From a bacterium (lineage in GTDB: Bacteria > Actinomycetota > Acidimicrobiia > Acidimicrobiales > Bin134): DNA of 13,749 nt. The stretch is from NCBI GenBank assembly GCA_028820035.1, contig JAPPKI010000160.1:1-13749 (forward strand), read 5' to 3'. This document shows, in pieces, positions 6,071 to 13,286 of this stretch (position 1 is its first letter; each line of letters opens with the position of its first letter). Below the pieces are notes generated by a model. The model was given only the letters and a program-made list of their open reading frames with translations. It was not told where the DNA came from and did not search any database. The position numbers and the translations under genes are program-made.

Positions 6071-7674
6071 GCATCCAGCCGACCTGTTGGCCAGTCGGGG
6101 GGTGCTGACCATTCGGAGAGCGATCCCCGAGACTGAGCATCCAGCCGACCTGTTGGCCAGTCGGGGGGATGGCCGGCGGCCCGCCAGGTGGCTGCGGCCA
6201 CGGCGGCGAACACGGCGTCGGAGCAGTTGACGGGCGGGCCGTCGGACGCCTCGATCTCCACCTCGACCGGGGGCATCCGAGATGCGGGCACGACGCCGAA
6301 AGAGCGGATAGTGAGGTCGTGGACCTCGCCGTCGGGGCCGACGGTGAGCGCCTCGGAGGTCACCCAGCTATAGGCCATATGCGCGGCGCCGATGCAATAC
6401 GAGCGCAACACCACCTCATCCAGCGGTTCGCCGCCGTACACCTGAATCCGCAGGCTGCCTCCATTCCACTCGGCTCGGGCCGAGCCCCTGCCCGGAGAGG
6501 TGATCGGCTGAAAGCCATCGCCCAACGCGCTCAGCGCTACGGCGGCCTCAACCCATCCTGCACCCCGAATGGCGACCGAGGTGGGAGGTCTGGCGATGTC
6601 TACTTCTTCTACCGTCAGGGCAGAGGAAACCGACGCGACGGCATCGGCCACCCCCGGCGTGCGCACTACCCGAACCACCCCTTGGCCATCGGCGTTGATC
6701 CCAATGGCCACCGGCGGGCGTTTGGGACCGTGCCGAACACAGTCCTCACGAGACCACAGCACCCGCACCGGACGGCCGTGCTCATCGGCCAACCGGCGGG
6801 CCACCTCCGGCAGCGGAGACGCCAGCTTGGCGCCGAATGCGCCGCCGTTGGCCAGTGGACTAGCCGGCTCGCCGCCGGGTACACACCACGAAGCGTCGGT
6901 TTCCAGATAGGCGGGCTCCACCCACGAGGTCCGAAGGCGCACTGCCCAGTCGCCTTCAGGGAATTCCAACGGCATAGGCAGCTCTGTCGGCGTGCGTCGG
7001 CCCTGCACTTTTCCCGCTACGGCCCGGGCTTCGGCCACCGTCTCTCCCAGCACCCAACCGCCTCGGCCATCGGACAGCGCCACCAGCGCCCCATTGGGTC
7101 CGGTGTCGTCGGCAAAACCGCCCTCCCCCAAGGCCACCTCCGGCCCCACGGCCTGGGCAACGCCGCCCTCGATTTCGGCTCGTCGACCCGCCGCGGCCCA
7201 ATCCCGACCGGGGGCGTCGGCGCCGAAGTGCTCCCACGCTTCCAAGATGGTCTGCCACCCCGTGCAGCGGCACAGATGGGCCGCGAGCGCGGTGGCCCCA
7301 GACGAGCGGGGGCGATCTTGGTCCAGTCGGGCATCCAAGCCCGCAAGACGCATGATGATGCCAGGGGTGCAGAAGCCGCATTGGCTGGCGCCAGCCGCGC
7401 AAAACGCCTCCCCCCAAGCGGCGCAGGTGTCGGAAGGCAGCCCGGCCAGCGTGGTGATCTCCCGGCCGGCCACCCGGCGGGCGGGGGTCACGCAGGACAC
7501 TCGAGGCTTCCCATCAACCCACACGGTGCAGCAACCGCATTGTCCTTGTGGGCTGCATCCGTCTTTCACCGTGTGGATGCCAAGCCGGTCGCGCAACACC
7601 TCCATGAGCGATGTGCCGTCGTCGGGCACTTCCACGGAGCGACCGTCGACGGTAAATTCCAAAGCGGCGGTCAT
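6052..7674 (-). CDS. Fused [2Fe-2S] subunit plus shortened molybdopterin-type hydroxylase region (xanthine dehydrogenase family)
   Basis: A 540-residue single chain. Residues 1-150 are a complete two-cluster small subunit: C40, C46, C49 and C61 (GCSPQGQCGCCTV) for the plant-type cluster, then C99 and C102 (QCGFCTPG) and C135 and C137 (LCRCTGW) for the second. Residues 165-500 resemble the large subunit: VEPAYLETD (252-260), GGAFGAK (277-283), RPVRVLWSREDCVRHG (301-316), IRGAGWVEAA (369-378) and a terminal alanine-rich helix. That region is about 350 residues, where large subunits have about 750, so much of the molybdopterin fold is missing. The motif GVGEP, which carries the catalytic glutamate, aligns with NCSDA (483-487). 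A 22-residue near-duplication ends the protein. Upstream by 41 bp is an A-type Fe-S carrier, same strand; TACCCT six bases before ATG suggests its own leaderless start. It may need a partner subunit or be an electron-transfer protein; substrate unknown. Confidence 0.82.
   Translation of the reverse strand: MTAALEFTVDGRSVEVPDDGTSLMEVLRDRLGIHTVKDGCSPQGQCGCCTVWVDGKPRVSCVTPARRVAGREITTLAGLPSDTCAAWGEAFCAAGASQCGFCTPGIIMRLAGLDARLDQDRPRSSGATALAAHLCRCTGWQTILEAWEHFGADAPGRDWAAAGRRAEIEGGVAQAVGPEVALGEGGFADDTGPNGALVALSDGRGGWVLGETVAEARAVAGKVQGRRTPTELPMPLEFPEGDWAVRLRTSWVEPAYLETDASWCVPGGEPASPLANGGAFGAKLASPLPEVARRLADEHGRPVRVLWSREDCVRHGPKRPPVAIGINADGQGVVRVVRTPGVADAVASVSSALTVEEVDIARPPTSVAIRGAGWVEAAVALSALGDGFQPITSPGRGSARAEWNGGSLRIQVYGGEPLDEVVLRSYCIGAAHMAYSWVTSEALTVGPDGEVHDLTIRSFGVVPASRMPPVEVEIEASDGPPVNCSDAVFAAVAAATWRAAGHPPDWPTGRLDAQSRGSLSEWSAPPDWPTGRLDAQSDSP
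6065..6168. repeat. Perfect 38-bp direct repeat, period 66 bp, over the glnE stop and the fusion-gene 3' end
   Basis: 6065-6102 and 6131-6168 are identical over 38 bases, beginning GACTGAGCATCC and ending CAGTCGGGGGG, with a 28-bp spacer. A further shared CGGAGAG (6055-6061 and 6114-6120) suggests the duplicated unit was longer and then suffered a small indel. The period is 22 codons, so the minus-strand gene stays open and repeats PPDWPTGRLDAQS. Copy one includes the TGA of glnE. Each copy holds CCGAC and GTCGG arms that could pair as a short stem. Confidence 0.9.
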
Positions 7675-7680
7675 TGGATG

Positions 7681-7686
7681 AGGGTA
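7681..7686 (-). promoter_or_regulatory. Candidate leaderless -10 of the fused Fe-S gene
   Basis: Minus-strand TACCCT ends six bases before ATG 7674, in the 41-bp gap after the A-type carrier. No Shine-Dalgarno is visible, so either leaderless transcription or read-through from the upstream gene must serve it. Weak on its own. Confidence 0.25.
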
Positions 7687-7715
7687 GCCAGCGCCGGGCG
7701 GCGCGGCGATGGGGG

Positions 7716-8042
7716 TTAGCTAAAGCTCTGTCCGCAGCCGCAGGTGCGCTGAGCGTTGGGGTTGGTGATGGAGAACCCTGCCTCGGTCAGACCGTCTTTG
7801 TAGTCAAGCACCGCGCCTTCCAGCAGGGCGGCGCTAGAAGAGTCAACTACCACCTTGACATCGCCAAAGAGAACTTCCTGGTCTTCGGAGCCGAAGTCGG
7901 CGTCGAAATACATCTCGTAGCTGAATCCGGAGCAGCCGCCAGGGCGAACCGCCACCCGCAGGGCCAGTTCCTCGTCGTCGGCCTGCTCTTGGCGAACCAA
8001 ATCTCCGACTTTGCTGGTTGCTGAATCTGTGAGCGTGATCAC
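7716..8042 (-). CDS. erpA: A-type iron-sulfur carrier protein (ErpA/IscA family)
   Basis: A 108-residue cytoplasmic protein that would deliver Fe-S clusters to apo-proteins. It has the three diagnostic cysteines: C37 in RPGGCSGFSYEM, then C101 and C103 in TCGCGQSF near the C terminus. The length is standard. The GTG start at 8042 has a purine-rich site (AGGGAGAAG) about four to eight bases upstream. It lies directly before the fused [2Fe-2S] protein and diverges from mrp, another Fe-S carrier, so it may serve that enzyme or act generally as the housekeeping ErpA. Which A-type subgroup it belongs to cannot be settled by eye. Confidence 0.93.
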   Translation of the reverse strand: MITLTDSATSKVGDLVRQEQADDEELALRVAVRPGGCSGFSYEMYFDADFGSEDQEVLFGDVKVVVDSSSAALLEGAVLDYKDGLTEAGFSITNPNAQRTCGCGQSFS

Positions 8043-8077
8043 AAACTTCTCCCTACTCGGTGCTGCGACGCGTGGTC

Positions 8078-8083
8078 AGTTTA
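8078..8083 (-). promoter_or_regulatory. Candidate -10 element of erpA
   Basis: Minus-strand TAAACT with a loose TGTTGG 17 bases further upstream. A start about seven bases after it gives a leader of roughly 29 nt that contains the Shine-Dalgarno site. The 124-bp divergent gap (8043-8166) otherwise shows only the mrp element. Confidence 0.35.
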
Positions 8084-8152
8084 CCCGCAGAAATGGTTGC
8101 CCAACACACCCAACCGCGGCGCACGTCTGTAGAGCCTCACACCCCTACCCGT

Positions 8153-8158
8153 TAGCAT
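8153..8158 (+). promoter_or_regulatory. Candidate -10 element of mrp (leaderless)
   Basis: TAGCAT ends eight bases before GTG 8167, the same hexamer and spacing as before glnE. No Shine-Dalgarno precedes the gene, which supports a leaderless start. Confidence 0.4.
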
Positions 8159-8166
8159 CATTGAGT

Positions 8167-9357
8167 GTGAGCGACGGATCGGCTTCCAATCAGCCAACAG
8201 TCGACGATGTGATGGCCGTGCTGCGCGGGGTTATCGACCCTGAATTGGGCAGCGACATTGTTGAACTGGGCATGGCGCGAGGCGCGGTGGTCAATCCCGA
8301 CGGCCTCGTCGAGGTGACGGTGGCGCTCACTACCGCGGGATGCCCGCTGCGGGCCCAGATCCAGCGAGATGTCCGCAGCCGGGTGGGCGGGTTGCCCGGC
8401 GTGGAGAAGGTCAAGATCCACTGGAGCGAGCTGACCCAAGAGGAGAAAGCCGCGGCCATGGCCAAAGCCCGCTTCAACGTGGCCCAGAACGCTCCCGACA
8501 CCGCAGTGCCCCCCACTGCCAAGGTGGTGATGGTGGCATCGGGCAAAGGCGGGGTGGGCAAATCCACCGTGACTGTGAATCTGGCTGCCGAACTGGCCCG
8601 AAGAGGCATGCGGGTCGGGGTGATGGATGCCGATATCTGGGGCTATTCGGTGCCCCGAATGCTGGGAGTGGAAGGCCGTTTGGCGGGGGCGGAAGACGAG
8701 AAGAAGATCGTTCCCAATGAGAAACAAGTGGGCGATGGCACCCTGGAAGTGGTGTCGATGGGCTTCCTTGTCGACCGGGAGGAGACCGCGCTGATGTGGC
8801 GGGGCCTCATTTTGAACCGGGCGGTACAGCACTTCCTTGAGGACGTGCGCTGGGGCCCGGTGGACTATCTGTTGATCGACATGCCGCCGGGCACCGGCGA
8901 TGTGCAGATGGGCATCGCCAAAATGCTCCCTCAAGCCGAAATGGTGGTGGTGACCACCCCGGCTCGCAGTGCCCAGAAGGTGGCTACCCGGGTGGCCTCA
9001 ATGGGGCGTTCCAACTATCTCCGGATCGCCGGGGTGATCGAGAACATGAGCGCGTTCGTGGCTCCCGATGGGGCGTCGTACGAGATTTTCGGCCAAGGAG
9101 GCGGACAAGAGCTCGCCGACGAACTCGGCGTGCCCCTGCTCGGTCAGGTGCCCATCGACGGCGCCGTGGCCCCTGGCGGGGACGAGGGGGCGCCGGTGGT
9201 GCTGGAAGACGCCCCTGGTCCCGCGGGTAATGCGTTGCGAGCCATTGCCGATCGGCTGTTGGAAGAGATCCCCCCGGTGGATATGGCCTCTTGTACCGCT
9301 CGGATTTTCGAGGCCGCTGAAGAGGCCCTGGCCAAGCTCGACATCGTCTCGTCGTAG
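8167..9357 (+). CDS. mrp: Mrp/ApbC/NBP35 family P-loop ATPase, Fe-S cluster carrier
   Basis: A 396-residue cytoplasmic ATPase thought to bind and transfer Fe-S clusters. An N-terminal MIP18/DUF59 domain (about 10-88; IDPELGSDIVELGM, then AGCP with C59) precedes the ATPase, which has the deviant Walker A GKGGVGKST at 126-134, DADIWG at 154-159 and DMPPGTGD at 238-245. Past ENMS (292-295), where many Mrp proteins have a CxxC cluster motif, there is only SAFVAPDGASYEIFG, so the classical bridging cysteines are absent, as in mycobacterial Mrp. GTG 8167 is chosen from homology and the TAGCAT spacing; TTG 8161 is an in-frame alternative, and the open frame back to 8011 runs into erpA. It diverges from erpA and precedes fxsA by 21 bp. 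A C-terminal helical tail of about 25 residues follows the usual end. Confidence 0.92.
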   Translation: MSDGSASNQPTVDDVMAVLRGVIDPELGSDIVELGMARGAVVNPDGLVEVTVALTTAGCPLRAQIQRDVRSRVGGLPGVEKVKIHWSELTQEEKAAAMAKARFNVAQNAPDTAVPPTAKVVMVASGKGGVGKSTVTVNLAAELARRGMRVGVMDADIWGYSVPRMLGVEGRLAGAEDEKKIVPNEKQVGDGTLEVVSMGFLVDREETALMWRGLILNRAVQHFLEDVRWGPVDYLLIDMPPGTGDVQMGIAKMLPQAEMVVVTTPARSAQKVATRVASMGRSNYLRIAGVIENMSAFVAPDGASYEIFGQGGGQELADELGVPLLGQVPIDGAVAPGGDEGAPVVLEDAPGPAGNALRAIADRLLEEIPPVDMASCTARIFEAAEEALAKLDIVSS

Positions 9358-9378
9358 GACTCAGCAAAGGAACTCGCC

Positions 9379-9807
9379 GTGGTCGTCTGGTTGGTGCTCC
9401 TGTTCATTGCGGTGCCACTGGTGGAGCTGTATGTGATTGTGGAGACCGCCCGAAGCATCGGAACGCTGGAGACCATCGGCCTTCTGATCGTGGTGAGCGT
9501 GGTGGGGGCGTGGATGGTGAAGGCCCAGGGGCTGGCGGTGCTGTGGCGGGTCAGGAGCAAGCTGGGCGAGGGCGTGATGCCCGGCCGGGAGTTGGTGGAC
9601 GGTGCCCTGGTTCTGTTGGCCGGGGCGCTCATGCTCACCCCCGGCTTCGTGACCGACGCGGTGGGCCTGCTGTTGTTGTTCCCACCCACCCGAATGGCGA
9701 TCCGCCCGTTCATCATCCGTCGTTTTCGCCATCGCGTGACCTACATCGGTCCCGAGGGCACTCGGCCGGAAACCATCCACGACACCGATCTGGCCGATGG
9801 GGATTGA
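9379..9807 (+). CDS. fxsA: FxsA family integral membrane protein
   Basis: A 142-residue inner-membrane protein of the FxsA family (named for suppression of F-plasmid exclusion of phage T7; cellular role unclear). Hydrophobic spans are at about 1-20, 31-48 and 74-101. The signatures are VPLVELYVIVE at 12-22, GAWMVKAQG at 43-51, and ALMLTPGFVTDAVGLLLLFPP at 83-103, which holds the family's TPGFxTD core. The short C-terminal tail is charged and cytoplasmic. The GTG start has AAAGGA seven bases upstream and lies 21 bp after mrp, so the two are probably cotranscribed. Confidence 0.9.
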   Translation: MVVWLVLLFIAVPLVELYVIVETARSIGTLETIGLLIVVSVVGAWMVKAQGLAVLWRVRSKLGEGVMPGRELVDGALVLLAGALMLTPGFVTDAVGLLLLFPPTRMAIRPFIIRRFRHRVTYIGPEGTRPETIHDTDLADGD

Positions 9808-9840
9808 CCGGCTACAGATGACGGCATACCGCTAGCGCCA

Positions 9841-9846
9841 TACGCT
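9841..9846 (+). promoter_or_regulatory. Candidate leaderless -10 of selA
   Basis: TACGCT ends seven bases before the GTG at 9854. The 46-bp gap after fxsA has no Shine-Dalgarno and no clear terminator, so read-through from mrp-fxsA remains possible. Confidence 0.3.
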
Positions 9847-9853
9847 GAGACCC

Positions 9854-11125
9854 GTGAGACCCCCTTCGGTGGATGCCCTGGCCCGGTCTTTGACCGACAC
9901 CGGGCTTCCCCATCCCCTTCTGGTGGACGCCGCTCGGGCGGCTATCGCCGACGGCGACATAGAAGGAGTGCAGGAGCGGGCCCGTGCCCACGCTCACGCC
10001 GCGGCTCGGTCGCTGCTTCAGCCCGTGGTGAACGCCACCGGAGTCCTACTGCACACCAACCTGGGACGGGCGCCGCTGGCCATCGCCGCTGACGCGGCCT
10101 ATACCAACCTGGAACTGGATCTGTCCTCGGGCCGAAGGGGATCCCGCCACGCCCGTGCCGCGGCGCTGCTCGCCCGGCTATGCGGCGCCGACGACGCCAT
10201 CGTGGTGAACAATGGGGCGTCGGCAGTGCTGTTGGTGCTGGCTGCGTTAGCCGCCGGACGAGGGGCGGCGGTGTCGCGGGGCGAGTTGGTGGAGATCGGC
10301 GGCGGGTTCCGGGTTCCAGAGGTCATGGAGCAATCGGGGGCGCGGCTTGTGGAGGTGGGTACCACCAACCGCACTCGCATGGCCGACTTCGCATCAGCCG
10401 TGGAGAATCCGGCCAACGACACCGCGCTCGCTCTCAAGGTGCACCAGTCGAACTACCGCATCGTGGGGTTCACCGAACATGTGACCGTGGCCGAGATGGC
10501 CTCTCTCTCCGTCCCGGTAGTGGCCGACATCGGATCGGGACTGGTGGATGCCGCCTGCCCGTGGCTGGCCGACGGCCCCCCGGCGTGGCTGTCCGGCGAG
10601 CCCGCGGCCCGCCAGACCCTGGCCGACGGCGCCGCGCTGGTCGTTTTTTCGGGCGACAAGCTGTTCGGCGGTCCCCAAGCAGGGATAATCGCCGGGCGAT
10701 CCGACCTGGTGAGCCAATGCGCCCGACACCCTCTGGCTCGGGCGCTGCGACCGGGCAGCTTGGTGCTGAACGCCCTCCAACAGGTGGCCTTGGCCTATTT
10801 GCGGCGAGACGGACAGGCCATCGAATTCTGGCGAATGGCATCGCTGACCACCGACGAGCTGGAACACCGGGCCCATGCGGTGGTGGTCGAGTCGGGGGCG
10901 GGCGAGGTGGCCGAGATGGCATCAGTGCCCGGCGGCGGCACGCTTCCCGGCACCGAGATCGATTCGCTCGGTGTGGTGTTGGACGGCGATCACTCGGCTC
11001 CCCTGCGCGCCGGGTCACCTCCGATCATCGTCCGAGTTAACGACCATCGCACTTGGCTCGACCTGAGAACGGTGGCCCCTGACAACGACCAGCACGTGAT
11101 CACCGCCCTGAAAGCCCTTGGGTGA
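9854..11125 (+). CDS. selA: L-seryl-tRNA(Sec) selenium transferase SelA
   Basis: A 423-residue PLP enzyme that converts seryl-tRNA(Sec) into selenocysteinyl-tRNA(Sec) using selenophosphate. Diagnostic stretches are NATGVLLHTNLGRAPL at 60-75, SRGELVEIGGGFRVPEVM at 141-158, VGTTNRT at 168-174, DIGSGL at 225-230 and the PLP-lysine motif SGDKLFGGPQAG at 266-277 with Lys269. The short N-terminal helical domain is present, and the chain is somewhat shorter than E. coli SelA (463). The start codon is GTG, with no Shine-Dalgarno. selB follows, so the pair forms a selenocysteine unit; selD and the selC tRNA were not found in this window. Confidence 0.95.
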   Translation: MRPPSVDALARSLTDTGLPHPLLVDAARAAIADGDIEGVQERARAHAHAAARSLLQPVVNATGVLLHTNLGRAPLAIAADAAYTNLELDLSSGRRGSRHARAAALLARLCGADDAIVVNNGASAVLLVLAALAAGRGAAVSRGELVEIGGGFRVPEVMEQSGARLVEVGTTNRTRMADFASAVENPANDTALALKVHQSNYRIVGFTEHVTVAEMASLSVPVVADIGSGLVDAACPWLADGPPAWLSGEPAARQTLADGAALVVFSGDKLFGGPQAGIIAGRSDLVSQCARHPLARALRPGSLVLNALQQVALAYLRRDGQAIEFWRMASLTTDELEHRAHAVVVESGAGEVAEMASVPGGGTLPGTEIDSLGVVLDGDHSAPLRAGSPPIIVRVNDHRTWLDLRTVAPDNDQHVITALKALG

Positions 11126-11180
11126 GTATTACGATGAGGCACCGCAACCGACTGGCGAACGTCATAAGAGATGGCCGCTG

Positions 11181-12899
11181 GTGAGCATCACCATCTCCAC
11201 CGCCGGCCATGTGGATCACGGAAAATCCACGCTGGTGGAGGCGCTCACCGGGGTTGATCCCGACAGGTTTGCCGAGGAGAAGGCTCGGGGGTTGACCATC
11301 GACTTGGGCTTCGGCTCCGCGCCGCTGCCTTCGGGCAGGTCGGTATCGATCATCGACGTGCCCGGCCATGAGAGGTTCATCCGCAACATGTTGGCCGGAG
11401 TGGGCGCAGTGGATGCCTGTTTGTTTGTGATCGCGGCCAATGAAGGGTGGATGCCTCAGTCGGAGGAGCACCTCCGCATCCTGGAACTGCTGGGGGTGTC
11501 GCACGGTTTGATTGCCCTGACCAAGGTGGGATTATGCGACCCCGACATCGCCGAGCTGGCTCGTTTGGAGGTGGAGGAGCGAGTGGAGGACACATTCTTG
11601 GCCGGTGCGCCGGTGGTGGAAACCGACGTGGTGGATGGTTTGGGCATGGATGAGCTCCGCGCCGAATTGGACGATCTGGTGCATCGAACCCCCGCGGCTG
11701 CCGACCAGCGCTGTCCACGGCTGTGGGTAGATCGGACGTTTGCCGCCCGAGGGGCAGGCACGGTGGTGACCGGCACCCTCACCGGTGGGCAAATCCGGGT
11801 GGACGATGAGTTGGAACTGCGGCCCAAGGGCACGGCGGTGCGAATCCGGGCGTTGCAGAGCCACCACAGCCAGCGCACCAAAATCGGTCCCGGCAACCGG
11901 GTAGCGGTCAACTTGTCGGGCGTCGGCCATCAAGAAGTTGCCCGTGGTGATGTGCTCGTCCGGGCCGGTCAGTGGCATCTAACCAATCGGTTCGACGCCT
12001 CCTTGACGGTGTTGAGCACCCTGGACCACGAGGTGTCCCGCCGAGGGGCCCACGCGGTTTATGTGGGCGCATGCGAGCTGCCGGTCCGAATGCGCATCCT
12101 CGGGCTTGAGGCGCTGTCGCCGGGCGAAACCGGACTGGTGCGGCTGCATCTCCCCCGCCGGCTGCCGCTTCTACCCGGAGACCGCTTTGTTTTGCGGGAG
12201 AGCGGCCGGGCCGAGACCATCGGGGGTGGAACCGTCCTCGATGTCGACCCGGTGCTGCCTGCTTCGAAGGCCAAGCCCGACCTGTCCGTCGATCGAGTGG
12301 TGGCCGAGCGGGGATGGGTGGAGGCTGATCAACTGACTCTGCTTACCGGGCAGCGGCGAGAACCCGATGTCGGCCGGTGGGTGGTGAGCGCGACCGTGCT
12401 GGAGGATGCTCGGACTCGGCTTTGGAACGCGGTGAAAGACGCTGGTCCACTCGGGTTGGATATCGCCGGATTGGATGAACGAGATCGAGCGGTGCTCAGT
12501 CTCATGGAGGACGTGGCGGTCGAGGGAGGCCGAGTTCGCCTCGTCGGCCAGTCGGACCCGTTCGAGAATCACCCGTACACCGCGGCACTGGAGGCGGCGC
12601 CGTTCACCCCGCCCGACCCCGAAGCCGTGGGCGTGGACCGAAGCGAAGTGCGGGAGTTGGTGAAGCGAGGCTTGATCGTGGAACAAGATGGGGTGTTCTT
12701 TGCCGCCGCAGCAGTGCAGGAGGCTCAATCGGTGCTGGCCGAGATGTTGGCATCCCAGCCTGACGGGGTCACGGTGGCCGAAGTGCGAGAACGCTTGGCC
12801 ACCACGCGCAAGTACGCTCTACCGCTGCTGGCTTGGATGGACGGGCATGGCGCGACCCGCCGAAGAGGAGATGTGAGAATCGCCGGCCCGCGCCTATGA
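11181..12899 (+). CDS. selB: Selenocysteine-specific translation elongation factor SelB
   Basis: A 572-residue GTPase that brings selenocysteinyl-tRNA(Sec) to UGA codons on the ribosome and binds the mRNA SECIS element through its C-terminal winged helices. Visible are G1 GHVDHGKST at 9-17, the switch region EEKARGLTIDLGF at 32-44, DVPGHE at 59-64, EF-Tu-like beta-barrel domains to about 360, and a winged-helix C-terminal region. The guanine-recognition motif is TKVG (114-117) where TKxD or NKxD is expected; see findings. The GTG start at 11181 is chosen because homology begins there, ten bases after AAGAG. The frame stays open back to a TTG at 11118 overlapping the selA end. Cotranscription with selA across 55 bp is likely. 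The gene ends 24 bp before the whiB stop, convergent. Confidence 0.93.
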   Translation: MSITISTAGHVDHGKSTLVEALTGVDPDRFAEEKARGLTIDLGFGSAPLPSGRSVSIIDVPGHERFIRNMLAGVGAVDACLFVIAANEGWMPQSEEHLRILELLGVSHGLIALTKVGLCDPDIAELARLEVEERVEDTFLAGAPVVETDVVDGLGMDELRAELDDLVHRTPAAADQRCPRLWVDRTFAARGAGTVVTGTLTGGQIRVDDELELRPKGTAVRIRALQSHHSQRTKIGPGNRVAVNLSGVGHQEVARGDVLVRAGQWHLTNRFDASLTVLSTLDHEVSRRGAHAVYVGACELPVRMRILGLEALSPGETGLVRLHLPRRLPLLPGDRFVLRESGRAETIGGGTVLDVDPVLPASKAKPDLSVDRVVAERGWVEADQLTLLTGQRREPDVGRWVVSATVLEDARTRLWNAVKDAGPLGLDIAGLDERDRAVLSLMEDVAVEGGRVRLVGQSDPFENHPYTAALEAAPFTPPDPEAVGVDRSEVRELVKRGLIVEQDGVFFAAAAVQEAQSVLAEMLASQPDGVTVAEVRERLATTRKYALPLLAWMDGHGATRRRGDVRIAGPRL

Positions 12900-12923
12900 G
12901 GTGGGATCAGATCAACGGTGTGA

Positions 12924-13187
12924 TCAGTTCCGGCGGCCGTTGAGGATCTCCCGGCGCTCCAACTCGTTCAGGCCGCCCCAGATGCCGTGTTGCTCGCGAA
13001 TTTCCAGGGCATATTCGCGACATTCGTCAATGACACTGCATTCCTCGCAGATGGCCTTCGCCCGACCTTCCCGCTCGAGCTTCTCTTCTTTGCGCTCAAA
13101 AGAGGGGGGCGGGAAGAACACAGCCGCGTGCGGTCCACGACAGGCTGCCTTGACTTGCCAGGCCCTCTCACTGGTAACAGCGCTCAC
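12924..13187 (-). CDS. WhiB-family [4Fe-4S] transcriptional regulator
   Basis: An 87-residue Wbl protein, a family confined to actinobacteria and their phages. The four cluster-binding cysteines are C16, C47, C50 and C56 (ACRGP, then CEECSVIDEC), followed by the hallmark GIWGG at 68-72 and a basic C terminus (ERREILNGRRN) for DNA or sigma-factor contact. An insertion of charged residues (FERKEEKLEREGRAK, 30-44) lies between the first and second cysteine. The start is a GTG with only a G-rich stretch upstream. It converges with selB and lies 99 bp downstream of the nfeD-type gene on the same strand, with a candidate promoter between. Which Wbl class it belongs to is not assigned. Confidence 0.95.
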   Translation of the reverse strand: MSAVTSERAWQVKAACRGPHAAVFFPPPSFERKEEKLEREGRAKAICEECSVIDECREYALEIREQHGIWGGLNELERREILNGRRN

Positions 13188-13212
13188 TCTTGCCTACCCC
13201 CTTTTGGCGGAC

Positions 13213-13218
13213 CTTATA
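13213..13218 (-). promoter_or_regulatory. Candidate -10 element of whiB
   Basis: Minus-strand TATAAG lies about 25 bases upstream of the GTG at 13187, which would give a leader of roughly 19 nt. The nearest -35-like TTGTGC is at a short 15-bp spacing. The 99-bp gap to the upstream gene shows nothing else distinct. Confidence 0.35.
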
Positions 13219-13286
13219 GGCGAAGTTGGCCGCGCACAAGATGAGGACAAAGCAATCGAAGATCACTTTTGGCTGATTTTCAGGCT

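Noticed and set aside
6169..7719. Open frame of about 516 codons on the plus strand opposite the Fe-S fusion gene
   Set aside because: The minus strand encodes clear cysteine motifs of a [2Fe-2S] protein; the plus frame has no recognisable domain and is a GC-driven shadow.
8011..8166. Upstream in-frame extension of mrp
   Set aside because: It overlaps the erpA start and promoter; the translation there is unlike any Mrp N terminus.
12910..12925. GATCA/TGATC inverted repeat between selB and whiB as a terminator
   Set aside because: Only five weak base pairs and no U-tract; too little to call.
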